NCBI RefSeq assembly: GCF_004770155.1
Contig: NZ_RQFA01000028.1
Coordinates: 130,704-194,703, forward strand
Source of the DNA: Leptospira gomenensis
Lineage (GTDB): Bacteria > Spirochaetota > Leptospiria > Leptospirales > Leptospiraceae
Direction: 5' to 3'
DNA length: 64,000 nt
The translations under genes and the position numbers were made by a program. Below are positions 45,860 to 57,940 of this stretch, piece by piece (position 1 is the first letter of the stretch; the number at the start of each line of letters is the position of its first letter). The notes under the pieces were generated by a model. That model searched no databases. It saw nothing but the letters and a program-made list of their open reading frames with translations, and was not told the DNA's origin.

Positions 45860-48800
45860 TCATAGTTTGATTCCGAAGATACGATTGTAGGTTTTTCCGT
45901 TATGCGTCGTCCTGCTATACACGAATTTTAGTAGGGAGAACTTTTCGAAACCGGTCTCGTCTTCGAATTCGTATTGCCACAACAAACCGCCTAACAACGG
46001 TAATCCGAGACTTCCCATAGAACGATAACCGCGTTCCGCTTTGGACTCCGAAAAAAAGGCCAGACCGCCGAGTATTTTCGTGTTTTCTTCCCTGTCGATC
46101 CGGGATCGATTTTTATAATACAAAAGACCCAAACCCGCCAAAGTCAACGAACCGTCCTTATCTGCGGAATGATAGGTAAGGATCGGCGGAGCCAACAATG
46201 AGGAAGAATCCGCCGTTTCACTATAACGGTAGATCGGCAGAAAATTCTGAATCCTCTCCTGAGGAGAATTGAGATAACGGATCCAGAGAAAGTTCCAGTC
46301 GGTCATAACAGGAGAACTTTCGTAACCCGCCAAAACTCCGCCTAACACCGCCCAACGGGTTCGATCCTTTTCGAATTCGGAATGAAAAACTCCCAGAAAC
46401 AAGGACAACTCAGTCTTTTGTTCCCGGATCGAGTTTTTGATATCGAAAAGATAAAGGAAATTGGAACGTACATACTCGGAAGACCTTCCCCTGTATAACC
46501 CCATTAAAAAAAAGGAATATTCTGGATTATTCATGTTTCTTGAATAATAAAAAAGAGGCAGAAAAGCAGAGGTTTTATCTCCGGTCGCATCCTCCTTGGA
46601 AAAATACAAACTCGGAAAAAGAAAAAAGCTGAACGAACCGTCGTAGTCGTTTCTTTGATAATCCAGAAAAATTCCCAAAAGATTGGTTCTCGATTGAACT
46701 TTACCTTCGAATTCGCGGTAACTTCTATAAGCGAGGACTGGAATCACGGTCCGATAAGAATCTACTCCGTTTCGATTGGAGTTCTTATAAAACACGAACG
46801 GAAATAGATACCAACTCGACTCGTATTCTTTCGAAGTAACTTCTTTTTCGTATCCGAATAAAGCGAACGCGGCTTTTAAGGAAACGGACTCGTTGCCTTC
46901 GCCCGGATATCCGGTCTTTTTGTAATTCGCAAAAACGAGCCAGTCGAAACCGTATACGTCCTTTTTGAGCTTATCCTCCCTGATTCTGCTTTCGAAGGTA
47001 TACAACAAAGGCAAAGGAAGAATCGGATAAAACCGATCGACGGAATAGTTCCCGTCCGCACTTTCCTGTTGCGATTTCGATTGAAAGAACAACGGAGTGA
47101 AAATCTTCGAATCCGTATAACCTCGTTTAGAGGTTTCCTCTTTTTCGTACCAAAAAGGAAGAAACATAACGCGTTTCATTCCGGAGCTCCGATCGGATTT
47201 CGTTCCTGCCAATAATAATATCGTCGTCTCCGAAGAGTTTTCGGTTTCTTCGTTAGAATACAGAATCGGGATAACATCCGAAGAATACTTCAATACTCCC
47301 GCTTCGAAAATACGTTTGCGAAAATAGAATAAGGACGCGTTCCAGGAATACGATTCCCGTTGTGACGACGTTTCGTGGTCGAAACCGAAAATCCCGCCTA
47401 ACAGCAATTTAACGTTCATCCGATTTTCCAGAGAAAGCGACGATCGGCTCCGCTCGTAATTGGCCAGGAAAATCCAATTCCAACCCGAAATTTCACGGAC
47501 GTTCTTCGACTCCGGAGAAGTCGAGTTCGGCGTTTCGACGACTCGGTCATACTTGTATAAAAGCGGAATCGGAAGAAAAAGATCCGATTCGGAAACGATC
47601 GAATTCCCTTCCATAGTTTCTTGTGTGGAAGAATAAAACAAAGGACTGATCCAAACAACCTTCTTTACTCGCAGGGAAGCGTCTTCGGTATTTCTATACA
47701 GGAACAACGGAGTATAAATGTTTTTCCGTCGGAACGAGGCCGTTCCCCCGGACCATCGATCCTCGAAATTCGTATAATAGAACGGAAAAAAAAGCGAATA
47801 ACCGGAGTTAGCTGATACTCCGTTTTTATCGTAGTTGTCCGCGCGAGAATGATACAACGGAAATAAAATTCCGTGAAAGGAGGAAGTCTCTCTCATGCCG
47901 GTCCTTTCTTTGGAACGGTAATACAGTAGACTTTTAGTCGTAGTCGATTCCGCCGATTCTCGATGTGTGAATAAAGGAAAAAAATGATAAGCGACTTCGT
48001 CTTTGGATCGGGAATACTTAGTCAAAGGCCAAAGAACCGAATACTCTTCCCGATCTTTTTCCTTTTCCTGAACGAAAAGAAAAAGACCGACGGAACGGAT
48101 AAAATCCGGACCCTTTCGTTGTTCCGCATAAATGGGAAATACCACACGATATTCCTCTTTCCCTGCGGTTCCCCAAAAGGTGGGCAAGGGTAAAGGGAAG
48201 GCGAAAATACGATCGTCGTCATTTTTTCCCCAGGTAAACCAGCCTAACGGAAGAATTCGGAAGTGTTTTTTTTCGTCTCCGGATTGATAACTCGCGATTC
48301 CGAACAGAAATTCCCAACCGAAATAATTACGCGAAGTTTCCCTCGCCAATTTTTTATAGGAAGCAAAACCGTTTTCCCGTGAATCCGAAATTCCTCTCTC
48401 TTCCGCGATGGACGACGAACGCGCGTTAGTCGAAACGGAATTTTTTATCGCGCTCTTGTCCGTAACGGAAGACGGAACTTCTTCGCGAACTTCTTGCTGA
48501 AAGAAATTCAGCGGATTGGAAATTTCCTTACGAAGAGAAACGCTGAATACGTTGTAGGCGAACGAATAATCCAGATCCACGTAGAACTGTTTATTCGATT
48601 CTCCGGATTTAACGGATGTATCAAAAGAACCGCCCGCTTGGGAAACCGAAAGTCCTCCGAAATACAGTTCCAAATTCTTGTTCCGTTCGTAATACTTCAG
48701 ATAAAACGGAAACAGTATGTCCCCGGAGGACTCTTTACCCTTCCATTCGAAATAAAACGGAACGACGTATCGCGAACTCGTTTTCTCCTCCCGATTTTCT

Positions 48801-50866
48801 GAAGAATAATAGAACAACAACCAATCACGATCCGTAGTAGCGCTTCTCTGTCTGAAATGGATCGGACTAAAAGAAACGTAACGATCCCGATCCTGTCCGA
48901 ATCGAAAGTAAAAAGGAATCCAAAGATTGAATTCGTTTTTCCGGTAATAATGAATCGGAAGAAACATGCGTGCGTTCGTATCACCTGACGAATCCTTCCA
49001 TCGATAAAAAAGTCCGCCTAACCCTAAAAAGGCGGATCCGTCCGATTCTTCGGAAGAATAGTAAAACGGATGAAATCGCGTGAATGCACTACTTTCGTCC
49101 TTATAATCGTGATATCCTAATAGAAAGAATTCCTTCTTAGTGTCGGATCGATAACGATAATAAAGGGGTGCGATCGTTTCGAAGGCGTTCCCGTCTTGAA
49201 AATGGAAAAACCCGAATATTGGAAAATGTAGGTAGGAATCCTTTTCGTAAAATACGAACGGAACACTAAAGAACTTGGTCCAACCCTTTCCGTTCTCCCT
49301 CTGAACGAACGTGTTGAAATAATAATCCCGATAGATCTCTTCGGATCGGTATTGATAATAAAAAGGTCCGGCCCTGTGTGCGGAATTTCCGGCCCCTCTC
49401 CATGAAAAATAGAACGGCGCAAAATGAAAATACCTGCCTTCCCTTTCGAACCAAAACGGAAAAACGGTCAAAGCCGCGGTTTTTCCGTTTTCCCTTTCCC
49501 AATAAGTATTTAATATTAAATTTTTAGAATATTCAGAACCGGACCTACGATAAATCAGAGGAAGTGCGAGAAGAAGCGAATCCCCGTCGTCCAGATACGA
49601 TCGGTGATAAAACGGAAGAAACGTGAAGTGCGAATCCTTCTTGTAAAACAAAAACGGAGCGAAAATCAATCGTTCCAGTCCGGAGCTACGATCGAATTCG
49701 GCGAAACTATTGATCGCGTAAAAGGTCCTTTTCCGGCGATCGACGGAATAATAATACAAAGGTCCCCAGACTCGAAAACGATTCTCCGTCTCCTCGTAAT
49801 TCGAAAAATACAAAGGAAAGACGTTGAAAAAACTCCGAGTGTATTCCTTACCCCACCGAAAGAAGAAAAGATTTCGAGAACTCTTTTCTTCTCCTTCGTC
49901 AGCAGTATAAAAAAGTAAGGGTAAAAAAAATCGTCGCGAGGATTCGCCCGTGACGGAGATCGACTTATTCCAATAATAGAATAGAATCGGAGAAAATCCC
50001 CAATTCGAATAGTAGCCCGCTCCCGATTCCTCCGTTTCCCACCACAGCGGAGAATACAACGAGGAGGTTCTCACCGAATCGGACTGGCCTTTGGATCTGT
50101 AAAACAGCGGAAAAAACGCGAACGTGTATCCTCCGTTATGTTTTGATTCGGAATAGTAAAACAACGGAAACACTCGGAAATAACTTTTTTCCGAATCGTT
50201 ACCCCATTGAAACAACGTAAACGTGGTTGCGGATTCTTCGACGGAACCCTTATGAAAAAACAACGCGGGGAGAATCATCGTAGAAGAGGATTTTTTTCCG
50301 TTTTCATTTTCGGTTTTCCGAATAAACAGAGGAAAAAAGCCGGGTATCATCAGGAAGTTATTTTCATAACCTGCACCGGAAGCCGAAGAATTATAGGCCA
50401 ACCAAAAAAATTTCGTGTCCTCCTTCAAACCTCCCGAATCCGAGGAACTCCGGATCGAACGCGAGTAATAAAGCGGGGATAAAAACGAAACGTCCTCTTT
50501 CCCGTCCCTTTCGATGAAGCGATACGAGTAAAAAGGGAAAAGATAATTCATCGACGCCTTACCGGACTTCGCCGAAATCGAATTAAAAAAAGGGAATATT
50601 CTAAATTGATTGAATTTGGGATAATCCGTCTTGCGTATCAACCAAAACGCGTGCCAAGAGGAATGACCCGGCCAATCCTCCAGGTCGTAAACGATCGCGC
50701 GAATCGGAAACTTTTCCTCTTTTTCGCTTCCGAAAATCTCCTTTTTCTCGCGGATCAACTCGTCAAAAGGATCCTCTTCCGATTGGGAAAATAGCAGACC
50801 GGGAATCAAAAACAAGAAGAGAATACAAACTTCAAAAAATCGTTTTTGGGATTTTATCGGATTCAT
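45860..50866 (-). CDS. giant aromatic-repeat secreted protein, unknown
   Basis: The 1668-residue protein has a signal peptide ending GLLFSQ. The rest is built of dozens of short units near 20-40 residues long, each with a core [FV]-x-P-[LIF]-[FYW]-[YF]-x-[SN] such as FPLFYYSES, FLPLLFYTAD, FPLYFSNYEE and FAPFYFSWRG. Tyr, Phe, Trp, Ser and Glu dominate. Alternating aromatic strands suggest an outer-membrane beta barrel or a long surface sheet. I do not recognise a named family. It begins one base after the TAA of the DUF167 gene, so the two are translationally linked. Confidence 0.8.
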   Translation of the reverse strand: MNPIKSQKRFFEVCILFLFLIPGLLFSQSEEDPFDELIREKKEIFGSEKEEKFPIRAIVYDLEDWPGHSSWHAFWLIRKTDYPKFNQFRIFPFFNSISAKSGKASMNYLFPFYSYRFIERDGKEDVSFLSPLYYSRSIRSSSDSGGLKEDTKFFWLAYNSSASGAGYENNFLMIPGFFPLFIRKTENENGKKSSSTMILPALFFHKGSVEESATTFTLFQWGNDSEKSYFRVFPLFYYSESKHNGGYTFAFFPLFYRSKGQSDSVRTSSLYSPLWWETEESGAGYYSNWGFSPILFYYWNKSISVTGESSRRFFLPLLFYTADEGEEKSSRNLFFFRWGKEYTRSFFNVFPLYFSNYEETENRFRVWGPLYYYSVDRRKRTFYAINSFAEFDRSSGLERLIFAPFLFYKKDSHFTFLPFYHRSYLDDGDSLLLALPLIYRRSGSEYSKNLILNTYWERENGKTAALTVFPFWFEREGRYFHFAPFYFSWRGAGNSAHRAGPFYYQYRSEEIYRDYYFNTFVQRENGKGWTKFFSVPFVFYEKDSYLHFPIFGFFHFQDGNAFETIAPLYYRYRSDTKKEFFLLGYHDYKDESSAFTRFHPFYYSSEESDGSAFLGLGGLFYRWKDSSGDTNARMFLPIHYYRKNEFNLWIPFYFRFGQDRDRYVSFSPIHFRQRSATTDRDWLLFYYSSENREEKTSSRYVVPFYFEWKGKESSGDILFPFYLKYYERNKNLELYFGGLSVSQAGGSFDTSVKSGESNKQFYVDLDYSFAYNVFSVSLRKEISNPLNFFQQEVREEVPSSVTDKSAIKNSVSTNARSSSIAEERGISDSRENGFASYKKLARETSRNYFGWEFLFGIASYQSGDEKKHFRILPLGWFTWGKNDDDRIFAFPLPLPTFWGTAGKEEYRVVFPIYAEQRKGPDFIRSVGLFLFVQEKEKDREEYSVLWPLTKYSRSKDEVAYHFFPLFTHRESAESTTTKSLLYYRSKERTGMRETSSFHGILFPLYHSRADNYDKNGVSANSGYSLFFPFYYTNFEDRWSGGTASFRRKNIYTPLFLYRNTEDASLRVKKVVWISPLFYSSTQETMEGNSIVSESDLFLPIPLLYKYDRVVETPNSTSPESKNVREISGWNWIFLANYERSRSSLSLENRMNVKLLLGGIFGFDHETSSQRESYSWNASLFYFRKRIFEAGVLKYSSDVIPILYSNEETENSSETTILLLAGTKSDRSSGMKRVMFLPFWYEKEETSKRGYTDSKIFTPLFFQSKSQQESADGNYSVDRFYPILPLPLLYTFESRIREDKLKKDVYGFDWLVFANYKKTGYPGEGNESVSLKAAFALFGYEKEVTSKEYESSWYLFPFVFYKNSNRNGVDSYRTVIPVLAYRSYREFEGKVQSRTNLLGIFLDYQRNDYDGSFSFFLFPSLYFSKEDATGDKTSAFLPLFYYSRNMNNPEYSFFLMGLYRGRSSEYVRSNFLYLFDIKNSIREQKTELSLFLGVFHSEFEKDRTRWAVLGGVLAGYESSPVMTDWNFLWIRYLNSPQERIQNFLPIYRYSETADSSSLLAPPILTYHSADKDGSLTLAGLGLLYYKNRSRIDREENTKILGGLAFFSESKAERGYRSMGSLGLPLLGGLLWQYEFEDETGFEKFSLLKFVYSRTTHNGKTYNRIFGIKL

Positions 50867-51088
50867 TTACAGATCTAATTCCACGAGTTTGGTTTTCGAT
50901 TTTTCTCCGGATAAAATCCTTATCTTGGACTTTGCGATTCCGTATTCCTCGGATAGTGCAGCGATCACCGCCTCGTTCGCCTTTCCTTCCAGTGCGGGTT
51001 CGTGTACCGCAATCGTAACACTACCGTCCTCTTGTTTTTTGAGAAAGGTTTTTTTCGATTTCGGTTTAACCTTTACGGTAAGTTTCAT
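50867..51088 (-). CDS. DUF167 (YggU-like) protein
   Basis: The 73-residue protein has the DUF167 pattern LTVKVKPKSKKTF, VAVHEPALEGKANEAVIAALSE and KSKIRILSGEKSKTKLVEL. It is small, basic and soluble, and YggU-type proteins have no firm function. Its stop TAA is directly followed by the ATG of the giant protein gene, and it lies 9 bases after murJ, so the three are one transcription unit. Confidence 0.88.
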   Translation of the reverse strand: MKLTVKVKPKSKKTFLKKQEDGSVTIAVHEPALEGKANEAVIAALSEEYGIAKSKIRILSGEKSKTKLVELDL

Positions 51089-51097
51089 TCCCCGACT

Positions 51098-52693
<1,596 letters not shown>

Positions 52694-53575
52694 CTAAGGA
52701 CTTCCTAGAAGTTTTTCCAGGTATCGAACTCCGCCCATGGCGTTCAGGTCAAACTCAATCCGACACGCGGGACAAAGATAACGCCCCGGTTTCGAGACGC
52801 GAACCCTGGTTCCGCAGGCTTCGCAATGAATGACTCGTTTCGGGAAATTTTTTTCTTCGTGTATCTCGTGAATCGCCTTCTCCAGGACGGATTTGGCGGA
52901 ATAACCTTCTCCGCTCATACGTTCGGATTTCGCCAAAATTCCCTCCGGAGAAAGGGAAGAAACTTCCGCAACGGAAACGATTTCCGAGCCGAGCAAAGAT
53001 TCCTTTGCCGAGTTTTCCGACGACGTCGCACCCGTGGAAAATTTCGTTTCCGGAGGTTTCGAAGCGATTTCCTCCGTATCGGGCAAGGTTTGTATTTCAG
53101 GAATATAAATCGAATGTGATCCGCCCGAGCCGGAACGATCCTTGGGACCAGAAGAGTAAAACTGGACCGGTTGGTTCCGTTTGATTTTGGAAATCGGGGA
53201 AGTTTTTATTTCCGAATTTCTTTGATCCAGGATCTTGATCAGACTGAGATATTCTTCCGCACGATGGTGATCCTCGAAAAAGGCGATCCGTTTTCCGAAA
53301 CCCAAAAAGCTGAGAAGCGTTTTACATTCTTCGTTAAACGCGCAATAGGCGGAGGAAGCTCCTCTGTTTTTCAGAAAATTTTCGAACTTGGCGAGAACGG
53401 AAATTCCCTCCGCTTCCAGATATTCAAGCTCCTCGCAGGAAAATAAAAATTTACGGACTCCCTCTTCCCACTTGGATTTCAGATACGAATAGAAATCCTC
53501 CGCACTTCCGGAATCCAATCTTCCTTTGAGTTTGAGTTTGAGGATATTGCCTGTAAGTCTGGATCGAATTTCCAC
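52694..53575 (-). CDS. STAS-domain protein with C-terminal zinc ribbon
   Basis: The 293-residue protein starts at GTG. Residues 1-110 form a STAS domain (GRLDSGSAEDFYSYL, LEYLEAEGISVLAKF), the fold of anti-sigma factor antagonists. The usual phosphorylated Ser position is at EAEGIS. A long Ser/Thr/Glu-rich linker follows. The last 40 residues have CEACGTRVRVSKPGRYLCPAC, a zinc ribbon with two CxxC. A STAS domain with a zinc ribbon could link sigma control to RNA or DNA. It is co-transcribed with murJ and a membrane sensor gene. Confidence 0.85.
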   Translation of the reverse strand: MEIRSRLTGNILKLKLKGRLDSGSAEDFYSYLKSKWEEGVRKFLFSCEELEYLEAEGISVLAKFENFLKNRGASSAYCAFNEECKTLLSFLGFGKRIAFFEDHHRAEEYLSLIKILDQRNSEIKTSPISKIKRNQPVQFYSSGPKDRSGSGGSHSIYIPEIQTLPDTEEIASKPPETKFSTGATSSENSAKESLLGSEIVSVAEVSSLSPEGILAKSERMSGEGYSAKSVLEKAIHEIHEEKNFPKRVIHCEACGTRVRVSKPGRYLCPACRIEFDLNAMGGVRYLEKLLGSP

Positions 53576-53585
53576 GTTTTTTCCG

Positions 53586-54731
53586 TTACCCTAAATAGAT
53601 GGCGTCGAGCACTTCCGCCTGCGGAGAAGCCGCACCGGTCGTAAGAGTTGGAACGGCATAAGGAGCCGAATGGATTTGCGAAACCGGAACTTCGACCACA
53701 CCCGAATTCTCGCGATTCTCAGAAACGAAGACGGAGGTTCCCGCTGAAACGGAGTTCGCGGACACGTTTTCAAGCGGTTGTGAAACGGCGATCGGAGGTT
53801 CGGAAATAGAAGCCGCGGTCAAAACGGGAACGTTTTCGGATTCACCGGAAACGGAAGGAGAGGAGTTTCCTAAAGTTCCGGGAAACGGCACCGAATCCAA
53901 GGGACTGGACTGTTTGGAAACGACAGGCACGTTAGTCGCGCTTGTAACCGAAACTTTTTCGACCAAAGGACGCGATGAAAGGTCGGGAAAGGATTCCTTT
54001 TTGGAATTTCCGAGAGTAAGTAATAAATAAATAAATTCCAAAAATAAGGCCGCTCCGAGAGCGATCAGGGAATAATTTCTCGAAAGCCATTCCAACAATT
54101 CCGTTTGTCTCGCGACGAATTTGCGGAAGTTTCCCCGATCGTAGATCATATGAATGGAGGCGACTCGCTCCAGTTTGACGGGATGATAGACCGCGGCGGA
54201 AAGTAGGATTTCCGGTTCGTTGATTTCGGGGAAGTAGGATTCCAATTTGGAGAATATTCCGTTTTTTGAAACCGATTCCTTTTTTTGTCCGAGCAGAACC
54301 GGAATTCCGATCTGCCATTTTCGAAGACGAAACGCGCGCGTGTACAGAACGTCCTGATACAAAGCGGTCGGTTTTCTTTTTTTCAGATCTTCCTGCAAGT
54401 ATTCCGGGTTGGAATGTGCGAGAACCGTCCCGTCCTCCGTGGTCATAAAAAGTTCGCGAATCGTATAACCGTCCGCGTCCTTTGCGGAAAGTTTCGTCAT
54501 CCTGGAAAATACGAAATTCATATCTTCGAAGGAACGATCCGCTCCCGAATTTTCCGCGGCTTTAGCGAGTGTGGAGAGAGTATCCCTCGCCCGGTTGTCC
54601 GAAGCGATTTTCAGAAGTTCGTAGGAAGCCAAAGAAGATTCCAAAAACGACCAGGCCACGGCTCCGAGAGCTACCGCTTCGCAGACGATCAGCAATAGGA
54701 AAAAATAGAATATGTTTTTGAAAATCTTCAC
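53586..54731 (-). CDS. membrane protein with extracytoplasmic sensor domain
   Basis: From GTG at 54731 (AGAGGT upstream) the protein has about 381 residues. It has one N-terminal membrane helix (FLLLIVCEAVALGAVAWSF), a periplasmic domain of about 190 residues with PAS/Cache-like features (RELFMTTEDGTVLAHSNPEYL, AAVYHPV) and a second helix (LIALGAALFLEFIYLLL). The last 130 residues are Ser/Pro/Val-rich and disordered, with no kinase or cyclase domain. It could pass a signal to the STAS protein encoded 10 bases downstream. Confidence 0.75.
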   Translation of the reverse strand: MKIFKNIFYFFLLLIVCEAVALGAVAWSFLESSLASYELLKIASDNRARDTLSTLAKAAENSGADRSFEDMNFVFSRMTKLSAKDADGYTIRELFMTTEDGTVLAHSNPEYLQEDLKKRKPTALYQDVLYTRAFRLRKWQIGIPVLLGQKKESVSKNGIFSKLESYFPEINEPEILLSAAVYHPVKLERVASIHMIYDRGNFRKFVARQTELLEWLSRNYSLIALGAALFLEFIYLLLTLGNSKKESFPDLSSRPLVEKVSVTSATNVPVVSKQSSPLDSVPFPGTLGNSSPSVSGESENVPVLTAASISEPPIAVSQPLENVSANSVSAGTSVFVSENRENSGVVEVPVSQIHSAPYAVPTLTTGAASPQAEVLDAIYLG

Positions 54732-54806
54732 TCTACGACCTCTTTCTTTCAATCGGTAGAAACGAGGTCTTCTCTTGAGGATAAAAATAGGGACGAATGC
54801 CCTCTT

Positions 54807-55463
54807 TTAAACGGAAACGATTCCGTTTGCGGCGGAATCGAGAAACGCGCCCAAATTTTTACGCACGTTGGAAATAAATTCCGCGCGTTTGGAAACACCG
54901 GAGTCGAGGCCCAGGTTTCGAATGTTGGTCATATCCGTCCAATTTCTCCCGCAGGGATGAATCCGACGAAAGGTTTGGAAATCGTTGTTTACGTTAAACG
55001 CGATTCCGTAACTCGTAAAAAAGGATTTGAAATTGACCCCGATGGAACAGATTTTTTTCGTAGGATCCGAGGCCAAATACAGACCGAAGGCCTCGGGATT
55101 GAGTTCCAACGCAAGGTTCCAGGTTTGTAGTGCGGCGGAGGTCAGAGCTCCCAAAAAATTCTCCAAATAGGAGCGAATGGAAAGACTTCTCTTTTTGAGA
55201 TCCACATGCGCGTAGATGACGAGCTGTCCGGGTTCGTGCGCCGTAAAATCCCCTCCTCTTTGGATAAAATGAACGTCGATGCCTTTGGATTTGAGAAATT
55301 CCTCTCCGAAAAGCAGATTCTCAAGATTATAATTGCTTCCCGCGGTGATTGTAGGAGCGTGTTCCAAAAACAAAATGGATTCTTTCCGGAACTTTCGAAA
55401 TTTTTCCTGCAATTCCACATAACGAAGGTACGGAAATTCTCCCTCGAGTTCGATCATTCTCAT
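54807..55463 (-). CDS. lipB: octanoyltransferase LipB
   Basis: The 218-residue protein has HAPTITAGSN, RGGDFTAHEPGQL, the Lys motif KKICSIGVNFKS (catalytic Lys in KK) and IHPCGRN with the nucleophile Cys. LipB transfers octanoyl from ACP to lipoyl domains in the cytoplasm. It is divergent from the Panacea gene with only 12 bases between the two start codons. Confidence 0.92.
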   Translation of the reverse strand: MRMIELEGEFPYLRYVELQEKFRKFRKESILFLEHAPTITAGSNYNLENLLFGEEFLKSKGIDVHFIQRGGDFTAHEPGQLVIYAHVDLKKRSLSIRSYLENFLGALTSAALQTWNLALELNPEAFGLYLASDPTKKICSIGVNFKSFFTSYGIAFNVNNDFQTFRRIHPCGRNWTDMTNIRNLGLDSGVSKRAEFISNVRKNLGAFLDSAANGIVSV

Positions 55464-55475
55464 TAGATTCTTTAT

Positions 55476-56009
<534 letters not shown>

Positions 56010-56021
56010 CGGGATCCTAAG

Positions 56022-56372
56022 ATGCAGATAACCGTAATGAAAGGGAAAATACACCGGGCGACGGTAACGGATGCGGACCTGAATTACGAGGGAAGCCTGA
56101 CCGTGGATATGGATCTCGTGGATGCAGCGGGAATGCGCGTGTACGAGAAGGTTTCCGTCGTCAACGTCAACAACGGCGCCCGTTTCGAAACCTATATCAT
56201 CGAAGGGAAACGGGGTTCCGGAGAAATTTGCCTCAACGGAGCGGCGGCTCGTTTGGGAATGAAAGGCGACAAAGTCATCATCATAACGTATGCGCAGGTC
56301 GAAGAATCCGAGCTTCCTACAGATTACAGTCCGAAAATCGTTCATGTGGACGAAAAAAATCGGAAGCGGTAA
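56022..56372 (+). CDS. panD: aspartate 1-decarboxylase
   Basis: The 116-residue protein matches PanD over its length: [20 protein letters not shown] with the Gly24-Ser25 cleavage site that forms the pyruvoyl group, then [18 protein letters not shown]. PanD makes beta-alanine from aspartate for pantothenate and coenzyme A. It follows the Panacea gene by 12 bases. No other pan gene is nearby. Confidence 0.93.
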   Translation: MQITVMKGKIHRATVTDADLNYEGSLTVDMDLVDAAGMRVYEKVSVVNVNNGARFETYIIEGKRGSGEICLNGAAARLGMKGDKVIIITYAQVEESELPTDYSPKIVHVDEKNRKR

Positions 56373-56458
56373 TTTTTACAAAAAACGACTTTCCCTCCTA
56401 ATTTCCGGCTTTTCTTGGCCGATAGTAATTAGTAAGAATTCCATCGGAACAAATCATT

Positions 56459-57307
56459 ATGAAATCTTTTTTGAGAATTTCTGTTTGCCTAATCCTTCTT
56501 TTCCTCGGCCAGGCCGGGTTTAGTCAAAACGCCGAAAAACCGGATCCAAACAAAAAGGACGGAGGAACGGATTATTACCCTCTCGCCTATTACGACGAAC
56601 GTTTAACGGTAAAAAATATCTCTTTCTTTCGTAGACATTCGGACAACGGGAAGGGCGAATTTTTGGACGTAATGGTGGAGATGGAGAACCGGGATTTCGA
56701 ACCTGCAAAATTTTCGGTGTACGTCTTAGCGGTGAACGAATCGTCTGCGATCAATCCCGATAAACGAGAACTGGTTCCTTTCCCGAAATGGAGAGGCTAT
56801 GACGTCGAAAATTCTACCTTTATCGTGAACTTTCAAAATCTTATGCCGAACAAACTCGATCCAAAATCCGTTTGGGGAGAGGAAAAATTCAATAAGGTCA
56901 AAAAAGAATACGACGATAAGATCGCTCGGGGTGAGAGCGTAAAGATGGGAAATCCCGCCTTGACTGAAATGATTACGTATTTGACCAATCATTCGGAAAA
57001 TGCGCTGGAGTTTACGATTTTTGGAGAACAAGGACCAAAAAAGGACCAAGTGCTTTTGAGCAACTTCGTGGATCAAACCGAAGACGAAAAGAAAAGACAG
57101 GCCCACGAAACTCTCAACAAACACACATATACGATCTACAACGCTAAATACAAGGCGACGTTGATGTCTCACCATTATACGGAATACAGACCGGGATATC
57201 TTACTTACAACAAGGTCGTGATTTTGATTTTTAATCCTCTGAAAGAAAAAAACAAACTGGTCTACAGAAGATTCATCGATGTGACCGGCCTAAAACTCCT
57301 CAATTAG
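56459..57307 (+). CDS. hypothetical secreted protein
   Basis: The 282-residue protein has a signal peptide ending LFLGQAGFSQ. The mature part is mixed with PLAYYDERLTVKNISFFRR, FKVKKEYDDKI-like Lys-rich stretches and a late strand KVVILIFNPLKEKNKLVYRRFID. No known family is recognised. It may be periplasmic. It is 86 bases after panD and has its own start context. Confidence 0.6.
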   Translation: MKSFLRISVCLILLFLGQAGFSQNAEKPDPNKKDGGTDYYPLAYYDERLTVKNISFFRRHSDNGKGEFLDVMVEMENRDFEPAKFSVYVLAVNESSAINPDKRELVPFPKWRGYDVENSTFIVNFQNLMPNKLDPKSVWGEEKFNKVKKEYDDKIARGESVKMGNPALTEMITYLTNHSENALEFTIFGEQGPKKDQVLLSNFVDQTEDEKKRQAHETLNKHTYTIYNAKYKATLMSHHYTEYRPGYLTYNKVVILIFNPLKEKNKLVYRRFIDVTGLKLLN

Positions 57308-57628
57308 AATTTCTCGTAATTCCGACAATAATCCGTTCAGGCGGGAATGTTTCCGCCTGCGCGACAACACGGTTCTCCTATTTCCCCTTTTGAAAAATTC
57401 GCTCGACGCGGGCTTTTGTTCTACCTACAAACCACGTGGTACCTCCCGCAATTCCGAGTAAAAAAACGTTATTCCCCAAGGGCAAAGAAACAAACAAGAT
57501 TTAGCAAAATAGAAGCTGCTTGAAAACAAAGGAAGGAAAGGGAAAACAAAGGAAACGATCGAAACGATCAAAAACGGAGATAAGAAATTGCGAAATTGTC
57601 GAGTTCGAAAAAAGACGTTTCGTTTATC
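57308..57628. other. intergenic region with hairpin
   Basis: This 321-base gap lies between convergent genes. CAGGCGGGAA/TTTCCGCCTG at 57338-57359 forms a hairpin that may stop transcription, without a T-run. The rest shows no convincing gene. Confidence 0.4.
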
Positions 57629-57883
57629 TCAAAAAGACTTTCGAGAACGTTTGGATTGTTTCTTGTACCGTTCAATGCTTTCCGGAACATAGCGAGTGGA
57701 CCAATCCGCCCCACTCATGTTTTTTTCGATCCAACCGGTTCCGTGGTCCCAACGACCATCGGAAAGAAAATCGAAGAAATAAGATGAATTCATGTACCGA
57801 TACGAGTCCATGATATCGAGAATATCCCGTTTTACGGGGAAACCCTGGCCGTTTTCGCTTTCCGAAAAGAAGCTATTGTCCAT
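57629..57883 (-). CDS. small hypothetical protein
   Basis: From ATG 57883 (AGGA upstream) the frame codes for 84 residues with SFFSESENGQGFPVKRD and GRWDHGTGWIEKNMSGADWS, then a basic tail. No signal or membrane segment is seen. It follows the next small gene on the same strand by 57 bases. The function is unknown and the coding status is moderate. Confidence 0.45.
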   Translation of the reverse strand: MDNSFFSESENGQGFPVKRDILDIMDSYRYMNSSYFFDFLSDGRWDHGTGWIEKNMSGADWSTRYVPESIERYKKQSKRSRKSF

Positions 57884-57940
57884 TGGTTCAATCCTAAGAA
57901 TGGGTTCCACGGTTGTCCATTCTTTTTATTATGTTCGCAT

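Noticed and set aside
48022..48222. small frames inside the giant repeat gene
   Set aside because: Many short frames appear on the plus strand and other frames because the gene is repetitive. None has its own ribosome site or family motif.
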